DNA of 5,638 nt from positions 1 through 5,638 of the forward strand of contig DASQWX010000201.1 of assembly GCA_035640035.1 (NCBI GenBank). The letters run 5' to 3'. The translations under genes and the position numbers were made by a program. A model generated the notes under the pieces. The model did no database searches, was not told the origin of the DNA, and was given only the letters and a program-made list of their open reading frames with translations. Shown one piece after another: positions 5,312-5,638 of the stretch. Numbering within the stretch: the stretch's first letter is position 1; every line of letters starts with the position of its first letter. The stretch comes from 13-2-20CM-68-14 sp035640035 (lineage in GTDB: Bacteria; Actinomycetota; Thermoleophilia; Gaiellales; Gaiellaceae).

Positions 5312-5638
5312 GGCACGGTGATGTCACATGGCCGGAAGCCGGCCGGCACGCGGGGAAACTCGCCTGAAGCCGCGTACGCGCAGGCCCTGGCACAGGCGAG
5401 GCTCGTTCGCTCGGAGCGGCCCTCGCCCGAGCGCTTTGGTCCTCCCGGCCCGGCCGGCAAGGCTGGTCCCGACGGCGCCGCCGGTCCGCCCGGCCCCCAC
5501 GGACCGCCCGGACCCCAGGGACCGCGGGGCGAAACGGGCGCCAAAGGCGACAAGGGCGACCCCGGCGCCGCGGGAGCGACCGGCACGACCGGCGCGACCG
5601 GCGCCGAAGGGCCTGCCGGTCCGCAGGGCCTCACGGGC
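5189..5638 (+). CDS. Collagen-like Gly-X-Y repeat protein with N-terminal membrane anchor (partial, runs off the right edge)
   Basis: An open frame of 150 codons with no stop before the window ends. A short N-terminus (KNLRHGFRVAGNHAINIFG) is followed by a hydrophobic segment at about residues 24-45, likely a signal anchor or signal peptide. A polar linker of about 38 residues follows. From residue 84 (position 5438) there are 22 uninterrupted Gly-X-Y triplets plus the next Gly, with Pro-rich triplets first (GPP, GPA, GPH, GPQ) and charged or Thr-rich triplets later (GET, GAK, GDK, GDP, GAT, GTT). Such repeats form collagen-type triple helices in bacterial surface proteins. Codons have G/C-rich third positions throughout, including the hydrophobic part. 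The start is uncertain: GTG at 5189 has no clear ribosome site, and GTG at 5153 or 5216 is possible. The gene is divergent from the mutase, with no functional link evident. Confidence 0.75.
   Translation, partial: MKNLRHGFRVAGNHAINIFGATPIASLGVAVPLAVVVVAATGTVMSHGRKPAGTRGNSPEAAYAQALAQARLVRSERPSPERFGPPGPAGKAGPDGAAGPPGPHGPPGPQGPRGETGAKGDKGDPGAAGATGTTGATGAEGPAGPQGLTG

Noticed and set aside
4207..5367. A 386-codon plus-strand open frame opposite the mutase.
   Set aside because: It has an Arg/Val/Glu-rich composition typical of antisense frames in GC-rich genes and lies over a highly conserved coding region.
5068..5634. A 189-codon upstream extension of the mutase reading frame on the minus strand, rich in Pro, Ala and Gly.
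   Set aside because: It is the antisense image of the collagen Gly-X-Y repeat and its leader. The family N-terminus begins just after the GTG at 5067.

Overview
The window is GC-rich DNA (about two-thirds G+C by eye) with several GTG starts, strong third-position G/C and -10-like hexamers placed directly before start codons. This points to an actinobacterium. The acyl-CoA mutase style and a collagen-like protein would suit a Thermoleophilia-type lineage, but that is inference. It holds six genes: five complete, and one running off the right edge.

Layout from right to left, following the main (minus) strand. A 556-residue acyl-CoA mutase large subunit (3397-5067) is followed closely by two short membrane-anchored proteins that are paralogues of each other (2784-3362 and 1974-2741). 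A plus-strand metallo-beta-lactamase-fold hydrolase (1236-1967) meets the second of these tail to tail. Across a 30-bp divergent promoter region lies the B12-binding small subunit of the mutase (810-1205), with an enoyl-CoA hydratase (40-804) 5 bp behind it. At the right edge, divergent from the mutase, is the start of a membrane-anchored collagen-like protein with Gly-X-Y repeats (5189 to the window end). The 121-bp spacer between them holds a strong hairpin and direct repeats.

The large mutase subunit would usually be named methylmalonyl-CoA mutase. However, the two residues that set substrate choice in this family are Phe85 and Gln203, the isobutyryl-CoA mutase pair, rather than Tyr and Arg. 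The likely role of the mutase plus hydratase set is therefore to convert isobutyryl-CoA to n-butyryl-CoA and pass the carbon through crotonyl-CoA into beta-oxidation or its reverse. The specificity is inferred from alignment by eye against recalled family sequences.

The least understood part is the pair of paralogous membrane proteins between the two mutase subunit genes. Neither belongs to a family I recognise. I see no mobile element, CRISPR array, tRNA or rRNA.
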